A stretch of DNA of 64,000 nt from Mesorhizobium opportunistum WSM2075. GTDB taxonomy: Bacteria; Pseudomonadota; Alphaproteobacteria; Rhizobiales; Rhizobiaceae. This document shows positions 60,499 through 64,000 of this stretch, one piece after another. The stretch lies in NCBI RefSeq assembly GCF_000176035.2, contig NC_015675.1, forward strand, positions 6,390,001 through 6,454,000, given 5' to 3'. Positions within the stretch are counted from its first letter, which is position 1. Each line of letters begins with the position of its first letter. The translations under genes and the position numbers were made by a program. The notes under the pieces are model-generated. The model was given only the letters and a program-made list of their open reading frames with translations, did no database searches and had not been told where the DNA came from.

Positions 60499-61731
60499 CT
60501 ATTCGCCAAGGGTCGGAAATGGTGTGATCGACCAAGCGATTAAGTCTACGGCACGCTGAAGTATCGCCGCGGTCTGAGCACGGCTGGGTGAAGCGGCGAT
60601 GACATGCCCGATGTAGTCTCCATTATCGCCTTTCCTGACGATCGGCGTCTTGGGTTCAACAATAAATTTGACCTCGACGACACCTGGTACGGCGGCCGCC
60701 CGGCTGCCGCCTTCGATCCAATCGAGAATGCCATCGCGATCAGGAACTAAGCACCGCGAAGCCACAGTCTGCGAATGCCTTTTGCGCAAATCCCATTCCT
60801 CGCCGATGACAAGCTTGATGTGCTCGGTGACGAGATCGACACCGTAAGCCAGTCGGACCCGTTCAGGTTCCCCAACACCAAGACGCGGATTAACCTCAAT
60901 GACGACTGGGCCACCCTTCGTCCAGCGGAATTCAATATTCGATGGCCCCCAGCCAAGGCCGAGAGCTCGCAGACAGCTCAGCGAAACATCGCCGATACGT
61001 TGATGCTCATCATCAATCAGCGGGGCCGGACAGGTGCACTCACGAACGACGAAATACGGTGGCGGGCCGAACTCGTAGGCGCTAATTCCAATGACCTCAG
61101 TTCCCATTAAATTAGCGACATAAAGGGGGCCTTGTACGAACTCTTCGACCACTATCCTTGGCGAAGACCGCCATATATGCTTCCCGCCCAACAGATAGGT
61201 CGTATGTTCGGCCAACTCATCGATATTGCGGCACAATCGGACACCGATGCTTCTGATGCCTACGGCTGGCTTCAGAACAACCGGCAGGCCAATCTCTGCG
61301 GCAGCCCGTTCTGCATCCGTCGCATTCGCTGCTAAGCGATAAGCGGGTATTGGAACGTCGGCATCATCGAGGAGCTGACGTTGAGTGAATTTGTCGCAGC
61401 ACCGTTCAACGGATGCGGGGTTCGGTCCCGGTAGACCGAAATGTCGGCAGAGCTTGCCAACTGTCGCAGGAATCGACTCATCGAGGCCCGCAAACCCGGT
61501 AATGCCGGCAATGTCATAGGTCGCACGCAGCCGCGAACATTCGTGGATCAGCGCATTGAGATTGTCTGTATCGATACGGATTGCCTCGATCCCCTTCGCC
61601 GCAAGATAGTCGTATTGAGTTGGATCCGCCGTCAGGGTAATTGGATGAAGACCAAGACGCTGGGCCGCTTGGATGTATAGCGGACCATTACCCATTGACG
61701 CTCCAACCATAATGAGTGCTCTTTTTGCCAT
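60499..61731 (-). CDS. ATP-grasp domain protein (carboxylate-amine/thiol ligase-like)
   Basis: A 410-residue protein. An N-terminal pre-ATP-grasp region (MAKRALIMVGASMGNGPLYI) is followed by CCDKFTQRQLLDDADVPIPA, the ATP-binding lysine in LPVVLKPAVGIRSIGVRLC, VVEEFVQGPLYVANLMG and the metal-binding NIEFRWTKGGPVVIEVNPRL. It should ligate a carboxylate to an amine using ATP; the substrates are unknown. An in-frame start at 61785 would add 18 residues. Its 3' end is bordered by the recombinase fragment. Confidence 0.82.
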   Translation of the reverse strand: MAKRALIMVGASMGNGPLYIQAAQRLGLHPITLTADPTQYDYLAAKGIEAIRIDTDNLNALIHECSRLRATYDIAGITGFAGLDESIPATVGKLCRHFGLPGPNPASVERCCDKFTQRQLLDDADVPIPAYRLAANATDAERAAAEIGLPVVLKPAVGIRSIGVRLCRNIDELAEHTTYLLGGKHIWRSSPRIVVEEFVQGPLYVANLMGTEVIGISAYEFGPPPYFVVRECTCPAPLIDDEHQRIGDVSLSCLRALGLGWGPSNIEFRWTKGGPVVIEVNPRLGVGEPERVRLAYGVDLVTEHIKLVIGEEWDLRKRHSQTVASRCLVPDRDGILDWIEGGSRAAAVPGVVEVKFIVEPKTPIVRKGDNGDYIGHVIAASPSRAQTAAILQRAVDLIAWSITPFPTLGE

Positions 61732-61959
61732 TGGCTTTAACCCCGACATTGCGTCCTGTGTGGCGGTACGAGTTTGAATCGTCATCTACTTTTTCAGCCG
61801 TGCCTGACTCAGACCTTGCCGTGAGCGTATCATCGTCAGCGATTTGCGGTCGCAAAGATCCTGTAAATTTTATTCGAAGGATCTGTTGCAAGAGTTGGAT
61901 TCGCACGTGAAGAAAGTGGCGAGCTGCTGGTCAGGGTCAACTCAGGGAACTGCTGGATA

Positions 61960-62180
61960 AATTCTGGGGGGCTTTGCCGCTGCTTTAACGGCGCCCCATA
62001 GATCGTTGGCTGCGTCCCCTCTGGCAGCTGGGTGCCCACGGCCTTGTTCGCCGGGTTCCTCTTGCGGGCCTGGCTCACACATGACGATCGAGCACGACTT
62101 GAACGGTGCTCTTGGCCGGGATACGCACCTCGCCGGCGAGCTTGCGCACCAGCAACTCGCGTATCTTCATGGCGTATCCT
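61960..62180 (-). pseudogene. IS481-family transposase fragment
   Basis: The minus strand reads MKIRELLVRKLAGEVRIPAK and STVQVVLDRH, then RKRNPANKAVGTQLPEG, the linker between HTH and integrase core of IS481 transposases. The flanks are unrelated. Confidence 0.6.
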
Positions 62181-62499
62181 TTGCTGAGGAATTCAGAAGC
62201 CCATGCCGGTTGGCTACGGCACCAGCATCGGAGGCATGAAAGAGGTGTCGCCTACTGGAAGAACCGGATTGCTCAACAACCAGATGATCGCGGGACTGTC
62301 ACGCCCTGTGCCGATTGGCTTATCGTTCCTGGGTTTTGAAGAACTCGAGGACGGAAAGCAAAGCGACCCTATCGGGTTCGATATCACAAAAGCTACGGCC
62401 AACTGGTCGTGCAGGATTCACCTGGCAAGATGCTGCGGTCCGGACCGGGTGAAGAACGACCGTCACCCTCTCGGCTCGTTTCTAGAACGATATTGTGAG

Positions 62500-63170
62500 A
62501 ACTCTCATGCCGTTCTGGAAGCCACGCGCAACTGGGATGGCGATGTACGACTGGCTCCACCACATCTGCGTTGTGTTGGCGTACCCCTTGAAGGTGAAGG
62601 CGATCGCCGACGCCAAGATCAAGACGGACACGATCGACGCGACTGTGCTGGCGCACCTTCTTCGGGCTGATCTGGTGCACCCCAGCCCTCAATTTCCAGA
62701 TGTGAATTCGGCGCGGAGCCTGATCTTTTGATCTTTGGTGACGACGCTTGGTTGAGATGCTGCGCTCGGTTATCTGTCGAGACCCGGCATACCATTTCTA
62801 AAGGCCCAGCCGGACAAAACCGATCACATTGACGCCCGCGGCATTCCCCAGATGATGCGGGTCAACCTGTTCCGCCCGATGCATGTGAAGACGCTAGACT
62901 AACCAGCCAGAACGTCGGGCACTGCTGTCGGCACGCAAGCTGCTGCAGGACAAGGCGACTGCCATCGAGAACGACATCCGGGGGATCTTGCGCAATTTCG
63001 GGCTCAAGCTTGGCAAGGCCAGTGCCGCAAGCTTCGAGGATCGCATCCGCAAGCTCGCCGAAGGCCTGCCTGACCTGATCGAGGAGCCGCTGCTCCGATC
63101 CACGAAGCAAGCTGCGCGCGCTCGCTCGGGAGGATGAGACGTGCCGCCGTCTGATGCGGTCCCAGGGGTC
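62500..63170 (+). pseudogene. IS110-family transposase remnant
   Basis: Readable pieces are AMYDWLHHICVVLAYPLKVK, AIADAKIKTDTIDATVLAHL and, after a gap, LLQDKATAIENDIRGILRNF, KLGKASAASFEDRIRKLAEG. Order and spacing match IS110 transposases. Multiple frame changes, and no C-terminal domain. Confidence 0.7.
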
Positions 63171-63349
63171 TGGCCGGGGGCGCGAAGATGGCCGCAGGGT
63201 CGAACCGGATCGCGGAATTGATGAACGTGAAATTTTAAAAGCCGGAAGAAAGCTAGACGATAAGTTCCCACTTGCCGGTGGGACGCTGGCCCTCGCGGAC
63301 GATGGATGAGGTGAGTTCGCAAACTTGCTTGTTCCGCTTCGGGAATTCA

Positions 63350-63520
63350 GCAGAATCTGCCCGATAGCGTTTTTCGCCGCCTGACTCTGTTCGCGCGCGT
63401 ATGCCTGCGAAAGGTATCGGATACAGTCGGGAGGATGGAGTTCGAGATGTACCCGAAGCGCGTCGGCGACGCTTTGTGATATCCTTGCCAGCATTTCGCT
63501 GCGCGACCGATTCAGTGCGC
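63350..63520 (-). pseudogene. N-terminal fragment of a class I fumarase/mesaconase
   Basis: SQSVADALRVHLELHPPDCI, YLSQAYAREQ and AAKNAIGQILLNSRS correspond closely to residues about 18-65 of the 45124-46677 enzyme. A frame change near the start precedes the fragment (AGKDIT). Beyond the fragment the similarity stops. Confidence 0.75.
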
Positions 63521-63526
63521 ATCGCC

Positions 63527-64000
63527 TCATCGTGAAGCGCCGGGCAGCTTTATCACTCCAACGTCGTTCTCAAATGCAATTTCAGTTCCAAATGGCTCCG
63601 AGAGCTTCTGTAGGCGTTCCAGAATGGCCTTTGCTTGCGACCTGGCAACCAACTTCGGGATGCCACGATTGGCAAATCTCTGGGCATAGCCCAGCTCGAT
63701 TGGATATAGCCGCAATTCAGCGAGATGATTTCTTTCAAATCGGCTGACTGTGATGATGCTCTCGTAGTAGATCGGTGCGGCGAGCGCGCCCACAAAGCCG
63801 CCTGCCCTGGGGTATCCTTTTGTCTCTTCGTCGACCGTCACCTCTGCATCGGTGTCGGTTCGTGGATTCTTGCCGTAGAGGGCGAACATGTCAGCCCCTA
63901 CGGGCGTCCGCAGGTCGTCGTAGAAGAAATTCCCCAGGCTGTAGAGGATTGGTCGGCCTTTGTAGATCTCGATGCCTCTCAATAGGTGCGGCCCGTGTCC
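63527..64000 (-). CDS. CapA-family protein (PGA_cap metallophosphatase-like), partial
   Basis: Only the C-terminal 157 codons are inside the window; the gene runs past position 64000. GHGPHLLRGIEIYKGRPILY followed by SLGNFFYDD is the signature of the PGA_cap domain of CapA-like proteins, calcineurin-like phosphoesterases linked to poly-gamma-glutamate or related polymers. Its stop lies just downstream of the fumarase fragment. The frame is intact as far as seen. Confidence 0.78.
   Translation of the reverse strand, partial: GHGPHLLRGIEIYKGRPILYSLGNFFYDDLRTPVGADMFALYGKNPRTDTDAEVTVDEETKGYPRAGGFVGALAAPIYYESIITVSRFERNHLAELRLYPIELGYAQRFANRGIPKLVARSQAKAILERLQKLSEPFGTEIAFENDVGVIKLPGASR

Overview
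The window reads as an accessory, symbiosis-type replicon (symbiotic plasmid or island) of an alphaproteobacterial rhizobium. The evidence is a bacterial gibberellin (GA) operon, repeated NifA/sigma-54 type promoters, class III aminotransferase and catabolic genes of the kind found on rhizobial symbiosis plasmids, several IS families, and many decayed genes. I cannot name the genus from sequence alone.

Layout. 0.17-9.54 kb: GA operon on the + strand in a visibly GC-rich block, with CYP114, ferredoxin, a frameshifted SDR, CYP117, GGPP synthase, CPS, KS and a type 2 isopentenyl diphosphate isomerase. CYP112, normally the gene before CYP114, is absent. In its place are a NifA/sigma-54 promoter module and a 120-codon ORF for a putative secreted peptide. 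9.5-22.5 kb: debris with few intact genes: an OmpR-type regulator fused to a kinase ATPase domain, a HipBA module, a DsbA-like protein without its CxxC, and further degenerate copies of the promoter module. 22.5-25.3 kb: an aldehyde dehydrogenase and a HAD hydrolase. 26.3-37 kb: two degenerate copies of one segment, each with a NifA/sigma-54 promoter, plus two intact S9 peptidases, a chimeric peptidase/metH remnant and a decayed ompW. 37.3-37.9 kb: a divergent XRE/DUF2285-like pair.

38.4-53.4 kb is a long minus-strand block. In transcription order it holds methylaspartate ammonia-lyase, a family III CoA-transferase, a CitE-like lyase, LysR, aldehyde dehydrogenase, class I fumarase/mesaconase and Lrp; then a tightly overlapped ubiquitin-like operon (Ubl, E2, JAB-E1, DUF6527-like); then a class III aminotransferase and a LuxR regulator. 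The catabolic genes could take 3-methylaspartate through mesaconate, citramalate and citramalyl-CoA to acetyl-CoA and pyruvate. No glutamate mutase is visible.

53.4-64 kb is an IS graveyard (IS110, IS1111, IS481, IS630). It includes a complete 1.3 kb IS1111-type element nested in an IS481 transposase gene, a GNAT acetyltransferase, an ATP-grasp protein, a fumarase fragment and the C-terminal part of a CapA protein cut by the window end.

The strongest unifying signal is a promoter family with a CGAC-R-ATGT-N10-ACA element placed 60-63 bp upstream of a GG-N10-GC sigma-54 core. There are seven copies plus one degenerate copy. They precede the truncated GA operon and both S9 peptidases. Upstream of the intact POP the promoter is followed by a 33-codon ORF whose stop overlaps the peptidase start.
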